Positions 39,198-49,472 of a stretch of 64,000 nucleotides of DNA are shown piece by piece. This stretch comes from Clostridia bacterium UC5.1-1D2. GTDB taxonomy: Bacteria > Bacillota > Clostridia > Lachnospirales > Lachnospiraceae. The stretch spans positions 1 through 64,000 of the forward strand of contig BBZN01000009.1 in assembly GCA_001304855.1 (NCBI GenBank). Reading direction: 5' to 3'. The translations under genes and the position numbers were made by a program. A model generated the notes under the pieces. The model was not told where the DNA came from. It saw nothing but the letters and a program-made list of their open reading frames with translations, and did no database searches. Within the stretch, counting starts at the first letter, position 1. Every line of letters starts with the position of its first letter.

Positions 39198-39746
39198 TTA
39201 TTGCCAAACCGGGTTGTGGAGAGTGATTTTCATAAGACACACGGAATCGCCCATCTTGATGCTTTTTAATAACTCCACATCAACATCACAGGCAAACGCT
39301 TTTTCAAAAAGGGCTTTGCTATAACCAGTGGTGCATTGGCACCATGCAGCCGTCTCCAATTGATCTACATTTGCAAGCATTGGACAGGGACAAAAACCAA
39401 ATTGCAGAAAGAGTTCACCATCTTTACAAAACAGCCCGGCCGCCTCCGCTTTTTTTGAGCTTGTTAATTCCTCTACGCTTGCACAACCTGCCATCAGTTC
39501 CTTTACAAGCGCAAGTTTTTCCTCCATTCCATAACCGCATTGACAGTTCATTCGTATTTTCTTGACCGTCTCACATGAAAATTTTTTTTCCAGACGCCCC
39601 ATAGCCGCCTTCACCCACTCAGCATTATTTTCCATATAATCTGTCTGCTCACAGCCATATACCACTAAAGCGGCCACATCATCATTACTTTCCGCTTTGA
39701 CGGCTTCATAAATTACTTTTTCCTGGATTTTTCTTATATCAAACAT
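39198..39746 (-). CDS. Cys-rich protein of unknown function
   Basis: Intact 182-residue soluble protein with a good GGAGG site. Cysteines cluster in MNCQCGYGMEEK, FGFCPCPMLANVD and WCQCTTGYSKALFEKAFACD, suggesting metal or redox chemistry. The pattern (Cys-Gly near the middle, then CPCP and CQCTTGYS) recalls DUF6144-type proteins, but I am not certain. No operon partner; the neighbours are DUF1062 and AraC genes. Confidence 0.7.
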   Translation of the reverse strand: MFDIRKIQEKVIYEAVKAESNDDVAALVVYGCEQTDYMENNAEWVKAAMGRLEKKFSCETVKKIRMNCQCGYGMEEKLALVKELMAGCASVEELTSSKKAEAAGLFCKDGELFLQFGFCPCPMLANVDQLETAAWCQCTTGYSKALFEKAFACDVDVELLKSIKMGDSVCLMKITLHNPVWQ

Positions 39747-39787
39747 ATTTTCCTCCGTATGTATCTCAAGTCAGTTACTAAGTGATC

Positions 39788-40105
39788 CTAACAATCCGTC
39801 GCGTACTGCATCGCCAGATTTTTATCATTACAAGAAAACCCTTCCAGCAAATCTGCCCCTAACTTCTGTGGGGAAATACGCGAAAAGATTGTGCTGTTCC
39901 ACGTTGTATTGCAGTGAACGCATTTATAAATCAACCAAATATCCAATGCTTTTTGCTGTGCATTGACGCGAAATTCCCCAGAGCAGCCGTACTCGCTTTT
40001 CTTTCCGCACTTTTTGCAGCGGCGCAGCACAGCAGGCAAATCACAATACTGTATATCCCAGGTAATAGAGGGATTTTTCTTTACTTAATGGCACAGGGCG
40101 GCCTC
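39788..40105 (-). pseudogene. DUF1062-family protein, frameshifted and C-terminally truncated
   Basis: A GAAGGAGG site precedes a GTG at about 40105. A shift then brings in ITWDIQYCDLPAVLRRCKKC, the DUF1062 zinc-ribbon opening, followed by FRVNAQQKALDIWLIYKCVH and CNTTWNSTIFSR. The frame stops after LEGFSCNDKNLAMQYATDC, while full members are about 180 residues. An inverted repeat (ACAGGGCGGC / GCCGCCCTGT, about 40090-40170) overlaps its start. Function unknown. Confidence 0.65.
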
Positions 40106-40183
40106 CTTCCTACGATTGAAGTATTTTTAAATACCTCTTATTATAGAAAGAAAGCCGCCCTGTTCGCTTCTGAATTCTTGCTC

Positions 40184-41016
40184 TTATGAAATTGGGATAT
40201 ACAAATCCATTACAACGCTGTGATTTTCCCGGTCAATACGGCGATAAATATTGATCCCATACCTCCGCGTCATTTTGTACCCGCTTTGGGGGAGCCAAAC
40301 GCTAAAGACCCCTTGCAGTGTCTCAAAAATATCTTTGATTTCTCCAATAAAATGATAGACAATCCATTGGCCGCCTTGAATCCACATGACATTACTCATG
40401 TTACAATCATGCTCCACCGTCATACAAATATCGCAAATGCACTGCGCGGCGTCCGTAATGGCCGGGTCATGAAAAAAGCGCTCGGCTAAAATGGTCTTTT
40501 CATTTAAAAAAGCCTTGTACTGGTCTAAAAACTGATACCAGTTTTTTCAAGGTCCATATAGGTTCCAATAAATCGTTCATATATCACAAACAGATCGTCC
40601 AGCTTTTGAACCTCGATTTGCTCAGCATATTCCGCCGCCGTCTTGAAGTGAACCACTCGCTCTGGGTTAAAGGGAACCGCCATACTCCGGACAGGTATGG
40701 ACTGCCTAAAACCCGTTGGTGAAGCAGCATGGCGCTTTTTAAACACGGAACTATAATTAGACGAACTATATCCATAATCCAAACCGATGTCTGTAATTGC
40801 TTTTTCCGGGTTGAGTTTCATGTCGATTGCACTTTGGTCCATTTTACAGCGCTTAATAAATGCATAGACGCTTTCGCCGGTTTCTTCCTTGAAGATCCGG
40901 CTGAAATGGTATTTCGATATATAAAAATGGGCAGCTACCGTATCAAGCGATACATTCTCATCTAAATGCTGCATAATATAGTCAATGCTTTGATTCACAA
41001 GTTTTTTCCTATCCAT
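40184..41016 (-). CDS. AraC-family regulator with GyrI-like effector domain, frameshifted
   Basis: About 277 residues from MDRKKLVNQSIDYIMQHLDE (GAGGAG site). The AraC double HTH comes first: DTVAAHFYISKYHFSRIFKE and ITDIGLDYGYSSSNYSSVFK, then GFRQSIPVRSM. The C-terminal half is a GyrI-like ligand domain ending RIDRENHSVVMDLYIPIS. One break near 40530. Such regulators (Rob/BmrR-like) bind small hydrophobic molecules and activate efflux or detoxification genes; no target is evident beside it. Confidence 0.85.
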
Positions 41017-41781
41017 ATATCGCTCCTCAATGCATAAAATTTTACCGTCCTCTTTTTTGCAAATAACCACCGGCAGATATAGTATAGCATCTTGAAATCA
41101 TGGCTTCAAGGATGGCCCCGTTATTTATGTAAGTTTATGTAAATAACAAGTTAGCGCGAAGAGCAAACGTAAAGGACTTGCAATTTTTACGGCTTTGATA
41201 GAGCTGCGGAATGCCTTGTGGATTGTTCCCTAAACCCGCCGCCTCTGGACAAAATGTTCTGAAGCGTTCCAGGGTGTGCTATTGTGTCACATACCTTAGA
41301 ACATCGTACGCATCGCCGGACAACACTGATTATCTTTATTCGCCCGTTCCTTCAGAAACCACAAGGCAATCGTCCTGTTCCATAAAAGGTTTGGGACTTT
41401 CAGACACAGAGAGCGCATAATATGACTCTGTTGCAGGACTTTGCAATGAATATTTAATTTAGCGGCAGAAATTTAAATCATCGTCAGTGATTCACACTTT
41501 TTTCTTCAATCTATCACCTTACCTTTGGGTTGCCTGATTATTTTACTTTTGATATACGTTCATACACATCTATTGATGGCCACGCAAAATTGTTTTTATC
41601 ACACGAAAATGGGCGAATTAAAGAGTTTTCCATATGCATCCCTGCAATAGGAAATTGGCTTATTCAGGCCGGCGGCTTTACTTGGCAAACCCGCCGGCAA
41701 TCATACATGATGTTCCGTTCACCATAAACCTGTCAATAATTTCTTATTGGAAATGATCATGGTATCGCATATCCCCTATAT
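41017..41781. other. 765-bp region with decayed coding traces and a hairpin
   Basis: No intact gene. Minus-strand pieces between about 41205 and 41465 (for example ESYYALSVSESPKPFMEQDD) are interrupted by stops. A short plus-strand frame at 41530-41727 has no ribosome site or known family. A 9-bp stem GCCGGCGG.../...CCGCCGGC lies at about 41668-41698. The stretch probably holds remnants of deleted genes. Confidence 0.4.
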
Positions 41782-44700
41782 CTAAGGAGCCTCTTTTTCC
41801 GCTTCCGGGCTCCAGGTGCCGTCTGAAGCAAAGTAATACTCCTTATGGTCTATATTCTGCCAGCCGGTCAGAGCCTTTCCGCCACGGTAATAAAGCCAAC
41901 AGCCGGAATCGTTTTTCTTCCAGCCCTGAGCTGTGGACGGCTCGGCGGTCACCTCAACGAACCGGTGCAGCAGAGCACTGATCTCAGCCTGGTGGCATGG
42001 ACCTGGGGTTCAAAAATGTTCCCATTTTTTCCTTTCAAAATCCCGGCCTTCTGCATGGCCGTTACCTGGTTTACCGCCCATGGGCTGATGGCAGCGCTGT
42101 CTGCAAAAGGCGCTTCATTAAGCGGAGCAGAATCTGTATATCCCGTGAGCCCGGCGTAATTAGATATGATTACGGCCATCTGTTCCCGCGTTACTGGCCC
42201 ATCGGGGTCAAAAAGGGTTCCGTCTGTTGGATTTATCAGGTTATTCTGGGCCGCCCACTCAATATAAGGGGCATAGAAAGCGTCCGCTCTCACGTCGCTA
42301 AAACTGCGTGTTTGATAATTTTCCGGGCTGACACCGGCCAGTCTGCCAAGGGCGGCGGCCAGATCCCCTCGTGTGACCGCGCTGTCGGGTGAGAACAGGC
42401 TGTGTTGCGTTCCAGTCAGCAGCCCCCGGGCCAAGACAAACTCAATGTCTTCTTTTGCCCAATGAGTATTTGTGTCGGAAAAAGCTGGAATCTGTGTATA
42501 ACAGCCCACTCCGTATACGGAGAAATGTGGGATATCCACCAGGACTGCATTGGCGCTATAACAGGACTTGGGAAGCCAGGTGACGGAACCGCTTTCATCT
42601 GCATATATCATGAACAGGCTGCCGGCGGTTTCTCCCGCCTCAGGAATATAATTCATAGCCACGGTAGCCGAACCCGGGGGGAAATTCACCTTTACACTGG
42701 TTTCAGTACCGCCGGTATCCTTGCAGCTGATAGCAAAGTCATATGCAGGGCGGGATCCTATAAGCCTGGCCGCCTCAGTAAGTGTGCTTATATCCGCAGG
42801 CTGGGCGGTAAAGGTAATACTGTTTCCTAAACCGGCGGCAGCATCCAGAATTGCATGAAGCGCCAGGGGTCTGAATATTATTTTTACTGTGTCACTCTGT
42901 AGGCTCAGGCTATTACCGGAATCGGACAGCTTTTGTATATCAGAGCGTGGTATGGAAAGATGAATGCGATCCCCCGCTACTATATAATTGGTTTGTGGCA
43001 GTGAAACGGTATTGGCGCCTCCACCCCCTCCGCCGCCGGAATGGACAATGGGCATGCCTTCAACTGTGGTAAATGTATGGCCCGGATAGACAGTCATTGG
43101 GTTGCCTGCTATGTCCTCAAAGCCGGATATGTTTAAGGTATATGAAGTGCCGTATTTCAAGCCTGAATAGTAAACTATAAGCTTGGTACAGTAGGGCTCG
43201 TTCCAATAGTCAGGGATTAAAGTGATAGTCGTTGAGCCTGGGAGGCTGCTGTTTTCTGTAAGAGTAACGGCGCCTGAGTTGATCCTCATAGTTTCACTGA
43301 AGTCAATTGTAAAGTATCCATTCAGGCTTACATTTGAGCCGTCAGGCGTTACGCTGGTTACACTGGGCGGAATAAAATCCGGCCAGACTACTGGCTCGCT
43401 GGTATACGGAATTATATTTATATTTGTGTGATTCGTAAGTTCGCCGACAAAGAACGTGTAAGCCCACCTATTTGTGCCCGCCTGTACATCCAGACTCTTA
43501 GGGGTTTCTGTTATAACCAGATGAAAATTCACAAAAATACCGTGTCCATCTCCGCCACTGACGCCGTGGACGCTGAGATTGCCGATGAAAGCCATTTCCA
43601 GATTTTTGTTGCACCAAATGCCTATGCCCCGGTCCAAAGGCGGGATCATGCGGACCGTCAAATCTCCGTCACCTGTCAGTTTGTAATTTTCACCGTATTC
43701 ATATACAATTCCCAGATCGGTGCTCTCTATTGTCAGATTTCCGTTCACCGTTAATTCGTTTTTCACATAAACGCCAACTTCTCCTCTGGTAGCGGTGGTT
43801 CCGGAGCCGGACAGGAGGATATCATTATTGGAGTAAATGCCTGTAAGGGCTTCAACCAATAGAGTCCCTTCATTGTTGATGGTTATGAAGTCGCTTGTAA
43901 TGCCCTTGCGTTTACTGACTCAGGAATAATCGGGCACCGCGCCGTAAGTTCACCGCCGTTTTCTATATTTACAGTCAGTTTGCCTGAAACTTCAACGTCC
44001 CGACTGGATCCGCTTGAACCGCGCTGGCTGTTTGTAAGGGTAAGGGAAGCGTCACCCACATCCAGGGTCAGGTCGTTACTGCTTTTAATAACCGAAATCA
44101 CATTGCCGGTTTGTGTAGCGGCAATGCTGCAGCTTCCTTCTGTCTTCAGGATAGAGGCTGAGGACTTTTGGTTATTAAACGTTATGGCATTTCTATTGTG
44201 GACGGAAGTCAGATCCAAATCCTTGATGGTCAGGGATTCGACTTCTATTATAATATTGATGCCGCTGACAGGATTTCCTTGTGAGGTCACTGTTATGTTA
44301 TCTTCATTAATGATCAGGGTGGCGCCGTCTGAAGTGGAATTGCTTCCGTTGATAACAATTACCCCCCCCCCCCACCGGTTAAGTCACTGGCTATCCTGTC
44401 AGAGTCTCCGTTCCACCTGACAGGTGAATTGGCCAGCAGACTGACGCTTTCCATGATTACCTGCACTGTGGGCGGCGGTTCGCAGGAGTAATTTGATGGA
44501 ATGGCGGCAGTAAAGGTGTATTCGCCGGTCAGCGGCCAGCTACCGCCGTCCTGCTTATATTGGGGGCAGCTCCAGCCGATGATATCCACAGGAACCTTGT
44601 CCGCCTCGCCCTCAACTTCCGCGCTGATTCGCGTTGGCAGCATGGAAACAACCGTGTCAAAATCCAGCTGCTGTTCCGCGCTCACACCAGGAAGGGCAAG

Positions 44701-45343
44701 TTCGCCCTCGTTCAAGTTTTCATCGTCCACAAACGTCCAGCCGGTGACGGTTTTCACCAGCGCGTCATTTGTCGGGGGAGCCGGTACGCACTCGCCCTCA
44801 TGCCCGTCCGCAAGGGTACAGCCCTCTGTCTTTGCACAGGAAAGCGGTTCCCTCAGCGGTTTTTTCGCCCCGTTTTCCATGTTTTCCCCTGTTACTGTCA
44901 CGGTGATCTGCGGCAGCTTTGCGCCGCTTGACAGGGCATAGCTGCCCACATCCGCCGTGAATACATAGCTGTTTGCCACATCCCCGTCATAGGCTGGGTC
45001 GCTGTCCCAGGTCACGGGGATTTTTTCATCGGACGTGGTGATGGTCACGGACGCCGCGTCGCTGGGGCTGGCGGGGGAAAGCTGGCCGCTGTCCTTGCCC
45101 TCCACGCCCTCGCTGACATGATAGACAGCCGCCGTCACTTTGTCCGGCAGGTTCAACTGGTCATAGGCTGTCCCCACGGCCACGGTCTGGGCCGCCACCC
45201 TGCTGTCCAGCGCCTTGAAGGACGCAATACTTCCGTCCTCCGGCGCGGCGTTTTCCGCCATTGCCACCGCCGGGAGCTGCGTCACCGCCAGAGCGGCGGA
45301 TAAAAACATCACCCATAATCTTTTCCTTTTTCGTATTCATCAT
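41782..45343 (-). CDS. Large secreted surface protein with S-layer homology domains, frameshifted / phase-off
   Basis: About 1,187 codons from MMNTKK (GGAGG site). The signal peptide is LWVMFLSAALAVTQLPAVAMA. An N-terminal Ig-like part (ITVTVTGEN) is followed by a beta-helix-like region rich in carbohydrate-binding-type repeats (NIENGGELTA, LTVNGNLTIE). An SbsA-type Ig domain then includes NGYFTIDFSETMRINSGAVT. Three SLH repeats begin FSDTNTHWAKEDIEFVLARG and SFSDVRADAFYAPYIEWAAQ. The C-terminal tail resembles a choline/cell-wall binding repeat (GWKKNDSGCWLYYRGGKALT). Breaks lie near 45325, in the G12 tract at 44362-44373, and near 43905 and 41995. Likely cell-wall anchored. Confidence 0.78.
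44362..44373. repeat. Homopolymer of 12 C (12 G on the coding strand) inside the surface-protein gene
   Basis: The tract follows the codons for SDLTG and is followed by GTAATTGTTATC. With 12 G the frame hits TAA at once. With 10 or 13 G the frame continues VIVINGSNSTSDG into the rest of the protein. It is therefore either a slippage-prone phase-variation tract in the off state or a homopolymer sequencing error. Confidence 0.85.
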
Positions 45344-45450
45344 AATCCCTCCTGTTATTCTTTAATAAGAGCGGCAAAAGAGGAAGGTTCAAGCAGCTCT
45401 TACAGAGCCGCTTGAGGGGTATATCCCTTCAAATCCGCCTGATTACTTTT

Positions 45451-45836
45451 TCATCGTTCCATTTCGCCCTCGGTTCCCGCTGCTATCTCTATACACCGCG
45501 TCAGCGCCTGGACCATTTTTTCATAAGTCACCGGCTTGCTCCCAAACCAGGGAACACACAGCCGGTACGCCTGCAAGCCAAAATCCAAGTCGGAAAACCA
45601 GATAAATTTCCTGGGCGGCAGATGGATATTCGTGAGGGTATTCAGCCCCTCCACACCGTCCTGGGCGATGATAATCACATCCGGCTCCGCCTGTCCCAGT
45701 TTCTCATGAAGTTCCGGCCAGTCGGCGCAGCCGTAAGCGTCACCTCCCATATTTTTTCGCCGCTGAAGCGCCGGATATATTCTAAAAGCTGTTCCCGCTC
45801 CGTTTCGTCACCGTCACAGACAATCACGCTCCACAT
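45451..45836 (-). pseudogene. Response-regulator receiver-like protein without effector domain, frameshifted
   Basis: From ATG 45836 (GGAGG site): WSVIVCDGDETEREQLLEYI resembles a receiver-domain opening. A break near 45755 leads to EPDVIIIAQDGVEGLNTLTN and KPVTYEKMVQALTRCIEIAA. The usual phospho-Asp context is atypical (IIIAQDG) and there is no DNA-binding domain in the 129 residues. It may be a stand-alone or degenerate receiver of a LytTR system. It lies upstream of the surface-protein gene on the same strand. Confidence 0.5.
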
Positions 45837-45896
45837 ATGTTCCCTCCTCCCTTGACTAATTTATTGCTTTTATCATATCGGAAAAAAATATGATTT

Positions 45897-46629
45897 TCAA
45901 TAGGGTGGCGTCAAACTGCAAGTTTTGGCCTCATACTCCATTGCACAAACCCAATTTATTTTGTGAAATGGTATTGACATAGAGTCATGAGGGTGTCGCA
46001 AAATCATCAAAATAGATGATTGAGCGGCGCCCTCACTCTGCCTTCCAGTCCGCTCATTCTGGATTTTTCTATGTAGTTTATTTAGATTATAACCCATACT
46101 CAGCATGAGAATCTCCCGTTTTACCTTCTTCTTACCTCGCAGCAGGAATCGTTGGAAACCATAGTCATTTTTCAAAACCCCGAAGGCTCCCTCTACCTGG
46201 ATCGAGCGATTCACCCGGTACTTAATTCCCTTCTCGCTCTGAATGTTTTGATATGATTCCTTGCGCTTCTCCAAAAAGCTTTTGGATACGTACAGACGCT
46301 TGTTACCCCTCGCTTTGGTGCATTTCTCTTTATAGGGGCAGCCGGTGTACCATCTGATAAAAGAGGTCCTCACACGCCTCCTCCAGAAAACCGGAACGGA
46401 ACCGGGCAATGGCGCTGTGATCCGGCGCTTTTTGTCCGGCTAACAACCATATAAAGTTGATGTCCCGTTTACAGGCGGTCTCAATTTTTCTTGATGAATA
46501 AATGGTTTGGGAATACGCATAGGTCAGAATCATCGTTCGGAACCAGCCCTTCCAAACTTAATGGCAAAACCAGTTGATAAGTGCGGTCAAGTTCGGTATA
46601 ATTTTAGTAGTGTAATTATTTATTCGCAT
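45897..46629 (-). pseudogene. IS1182-family transposase, internally deleted and frameshifted
   Basis: From ATG 46629 the protein starts RINNYTTKIIPNLTAL, shifts to QLVLPLSLEGLVPNDDS, and continues ILTYAYSQTIYSSRKIETAC and APDHSAIARFRSGFLEE. It then jumps straight to the zinc/C-terminal part CPYKEKCTKARGNKR and EGAFGVLKNDYGFQRFLLRG, KVKREILMLSMGYNLNKLH. The central catalytic part is missing and the reading runs through the left IS end to 45897. Not functional. Confidence 0.88.
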
Positions 46630-46742
46630 ACTTAATTATACCACAGATGGCGGACTCTTCGGAGTCCGTTTTTCTGTTTTGGGGGACGTAGAAAAGGAGC
46701 TGCTGCTCCAGTAGATTATTTATCTACTTTTGCAACAGCCCC
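45989..46742. mobile_element. Deleted IS1182-family insertion sequence with terminal inverted repeats
   Basis: The left end GAGGGTGTCGCAAAATCATC (45989 onward) and the reverse complement of the right end GGGGCTGTTGCAAAAGTAG (46742 inward) match as imperfect inverted repeats typical of the family. The element is only about 750 bp, against about 1.7 kb expected. A CGGACTC-TTCG-GAGTCCG hairpin with a T-run (46651-46680) lies between the transposase start and the right end, shielding it from outside transcription. The right end abuts a truncated RhuM-like reading frame. Confidence 0.75.
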
Positions 46743-46870
46743 GACTGCTTAACCAGTTCACTCTCTTCGTAAATATGTTTTATGTGCTCTACCACATTAG
46801 TTCTGGAGATTTAGTACAAGTCTGCCATTTGCTGTTGACTCAACCAGACAGTCTCATCCTCAAATTTTAC
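46743..46870 (-). pseudogene. RhuM-like fragment fused to helicase tail
   Basis: The minus strand reads FEDETVWLSQQQMADLY, an in-frame TAA where Gln is expected, then ISRTNVVEHIKHIYEESELV and KQS, which is the N-terminal motif of RhuM proteins (compare the intact copy at 47660-48703). It stops at the IS end at 46742. Upstream in the same frame it continues from the end of the helicase fragment, so two genes have been joined. Confidence 0.7.
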
Positions 46871-47337
46871 TTCTATGTGTGTTATGCCATATAGAATTGC
46901 AAGTTCTTCTACATACTCACAATAATTTGATATGTCAGCCCCATTAATTCGTCATTTATCATATCCACTGTTTCAGAAATCGTAAGAGAATCGTATGCCT
47001 GTACCTCTGGAAGTTTATCTTTAATATTTTTAGTAAGTCGATTTAATTTTTTAACTGATAGGGTTATATTTGTACAATTTTCTTTATATTGATATCTAGA
47101 TAACATATCAAACTTTAGATTCAAACTATCGGAAAATAGTTCGTAGTTTCCCACCACCAATATACACTGTTTTCTCTTGCACGAGAAATCGCCTGATAGA
47201 ATAACTTATAAAAAAGCAAATCTGGATTTGGATGCTCTTTTCCCTGTGTCCTTCTCTCTTTGTCATATCTAAAATTTTTATCCATCTTAATCATGACTTT
47301 ATCATAATCTTGCTCTCTGCATATCAATCTAATTTTG
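46871..47337 (-). pseudogene. C-terminal fragment of a DUF2075-type P-loop helicase
   Basis: Pieces read MDKNFRYDKERRTQGKEHPN and LLFYKLFYQAISRAREN, the final helicase motif VI region of DUF2075 proteins. After a frame shift near 47150 come VVGNYELFSDSLNLKFDMLS and INDELMGLTYQII, VSMYVEELAILYGIT. The N-terminal ATPase domain is absent. These proteins occur in defence islands. Confidence 0.65.
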
Positions 47338-47659
47338 ATGAAATTAAACGTTCTTCCCCTAAGAACTCAAATATTTTGCTTCATTTTTATTCGTTCTTTA
47401 ATAGTCCTTAAAACCAGTTGCTCCTATCGCACCTCTTGAATATATGCCCCAAATCAAAATACTTATATTTTCCATTTTTACATGGTGAAAAATATTTCCA
47501 AACTTCTTGCGGCAACTCTTATAAATATATTAGTAAAGTTTCTGATGTGATTACAGGTTTCTTTTCTCTAAAAGGCACACGGTCTCCACATTTGTTGAGT
47601 GGATAATAATGATGGCGGGAGGGCATAATTATCCCCAAGCGGAAACGGTATAATTATTT
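47338..47659. other. AT-rich stretch with broken minus-strand coding traces
   Basis: One interrupted frame gives CGDRVPFREKKPVITSETLL and KYFSPCKNGKYKYFDLGHIF before stops. No family recognised. It lies between the helicase fragment and the intact RhuM gene and is probably remnant DNA of the same island. Confidence 0.4.
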
Positions 47660-48703
47660 TTACACGTCACTTTGGTCCGCTTGATGTTCTAATTCTAACA
47701 AATACTTATCATAGTCTGACATAAATAAGCGATCCTGAACAACGCGATATTTTTCAAACTCCGTCTCTGCATGAAGCTTTGCCTGCTCTACACTGACTTT
47801 TCCCGGCCCCATAAGCAGTTCATTTCCATTAAACTCCAGGAATCCGTCAAGGCGCTTTGCCCAATCCTCCATACTCATCGGTATTCTTCGTTCCGCCTGT
47901 AACTCCGCATAGTCGAGATACAGTGAAACGATTCTCTGTAAATAGGACATTTCCTTTTCGCTCAGATAATTCTTAGCAACAGTAACATCTGCTTTGACAA
48001 TTTTCCCATCTGGCGCTGATTCCCACGTTGTCAGGCCCATATGTTCTTTTTCGGCATTTGCACGCTCTACAATCAATTCTGCTGCCGTATGCCGATGTAC
48101 GGCCCAGTGCATCTTGTTCTGTACCATTTTGAAAAACTGCCGGGTAGTCTTGGCATCTTTGTCGTAATCAAACGCTGTGGCATAGAGATCTGTAACCTTC
48201 TGATAAAATTTCCGCTCGGACAGACGTATCTCACGAATATTTTCAAGCTGACGTTCAAAATATTCATCAGTGAACATATGCCCTTTTTTCAGGCGCTCTT
48301 TGTCCATCGTCCATCCTTGAATTGTATAATCCTTGACAATCTGACCGGCCCATTTGCGGAATCTTACGGCGCGGTCGTTGTTCACTTTAAAGCCAACGGC
48401 AATGATTGCCTGTAAGTTATAATGTTTCGTACTGTAGGATTTACCATCCGAGGCAGTTATTAAGTATTTCTTAATAACTGATTCCTCTACCAGCTCATTA
48501 TCTTCAAATATCCTTTTAAGGTGCTGATTGATTGCCGATACAGAAACATCATATAAGGTTGCCATCATTTTCTGCGTCAGCCAGATGTTTTCGTCTTCAT
48601 AGCGCATCTCAAAACTATCTGAGTTACTACCTGTAGATGCCACATATGTTAAATACTCTGCGGCTGAGCTGTGTATTGTAATCTCTTTCTTCTTGTTTGT
48701 CAT
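47660..48703 (-). CDS. RhuM-family (virulence RhuM) protein, intact
   Basis: 347 residues. The N-terminal HTH-like motif is WLTQKMMATLYDVSVSAINQ, HLKRIFEDNELVEESVIKKY, then YNLQAIIAVGFKVNNDRAVR and FRKWAGQIVKDYTIQG, the RhuM core. A C-terminal helical domain has QNKMHWAVHRHTAAELIVER and YLDYAELQAERRIPMSMEDW. RhuM proteins are carried in genomic and defence islands, often next to restriction systems; the molecular role is unproved. Its start lies directly after a broken reverse-transcriptase piece, so it was brought in by recombination. Confidence 0.9.
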   Translation of the reverse strand: MTNKKKEITIHSSAAEYLTYVASTGSNSDSFEMRYEDENIWLTQKMMATLYDVSVSAINQHLKRIFEDNELVEESVIKKYLITASDGKSYSTKHYNLQAIIAVGFKVNNDRAVRFRKWAGQIVKDYTIQGWTMDKERLKKGHMFTDEYFERQLENIREIRLSERKFYQKVTDLYATAFDYDKDAKTTRQFFKMVQNKMHWAVHRHTAAELIVERANAEKEHMGLTTWESAPDGKIVKADVTVAKNYLSEKEMSYLQRIVSLYLDYAELQAERRIPMSMEDWAKRLDGFLEFNGNELLMGPGKVSVEQAKLHAETEFEKYRVVQDRLFMSDYDKYLLELEHQADQSDV

Positions 48704-48706
48704 AAT

Positions 48707-48952
48707 TTCTTTTCCTCAATAAATGGAAAACATCCTCGATATCCACTATCAATATTTGTTTTTTCCTATATGCTTTTCTGCATTGGTAACAATCGATTTA
48801 CCAGTTACAAATCCATGGCAGCATTCACTTAATGGCATCTTTTTCAATATTTCATCCAGAATCCATCTTTGCCGTAATTTTAGCTTCAAACTGGGAGCCG
48901 TTATTTCCCTTTCCTTAGATCTCCCATGTATAATAAACACATTGTAATACAA
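48707..48952 (-). pseudogene. Retron-type reverse transcriptase fragment
   Basis: The frame reads REITAPSLKLKLRQRWILDE, ILKKMPLSECCHGFVTGKSI and VTNAEKHIGKNKY; with one base restored it continues LIVDIEDVFHLLR. This equals the conserved block of retron/group II-type reverse transcriptases from the IxAP motif to the first catalytic Asp strand. The rest of the palm, including the YxDD box, is gone, cut off by the RhuM gene. Confidence 0.75.
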
Positions 48953-49441
48953 AGATAACCATAAAAATCAAAAAAATATAATTTATCTTTCCCTAATTTT
49001 AAATCTGTGGGATTTCTCTGTAGAAAATCTATCAACTCATTTGTACCTCTATCTCTAGCTTCACTATTTTGATATATTATCTTTCTATGTGCAATTAACT
49101 GTGGTACGAAGATAAATCATTAAGTAGCTTAACATCGTAATTTTCATCAATATATCTACTTACTAAATATCCTTCAAACATTGTTCGCAGTAAAATAAAT
49201 ACATCTTCAATGTGGCCTATTTTCAGCAGAGTTCTGATAGATTCTAAAGATTTAGTACTCTTTGTAAAAACAAAATATTAAAAATCACTTATAAAATGAG
49301 CATCTGGCTCCCCACTTACCATATAATTATATTCCCCATATTGAAAACACGTATAATCTACAATATTTCGTGCTCTGAGCAAATATCGATTAATATATTT
49401 GTCACATCGCTGACGATTACTAATTTCCTTGTTTTATCCAT
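48953..49441 (-). pseudogene. DUF5677-like gene, multiply broken
   Basis: From ATG 49441 (AAGGAGGAG site) the reading is MDKTRKLVI, then after shifts VDYTCFQYGEYNYMVSGEPD, KSLESIRTLLKIGHIEDVFI and LLRTMFEGYLVSRYIDENYD, followed by QNSEARDRGTNELIDFLQRN. The helical GHxxDVFxLLR pattern is typical of DUF5677 proteins, which often sit in defence islands. At least three breaks and strong AT bias suggest real decay. Confidence 0.55.
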
Positions 49442-49472
49442 TCAAAACTCTCCTCCTTAGAATATAAAACAC

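Noticed and set aside
41530..41727. 65-codon plus-strand open frame in the 41-41.8 kb gap
   Set aside because: Not preceded by a ribosome site and lies in a region of decayed fragments; no family seen.
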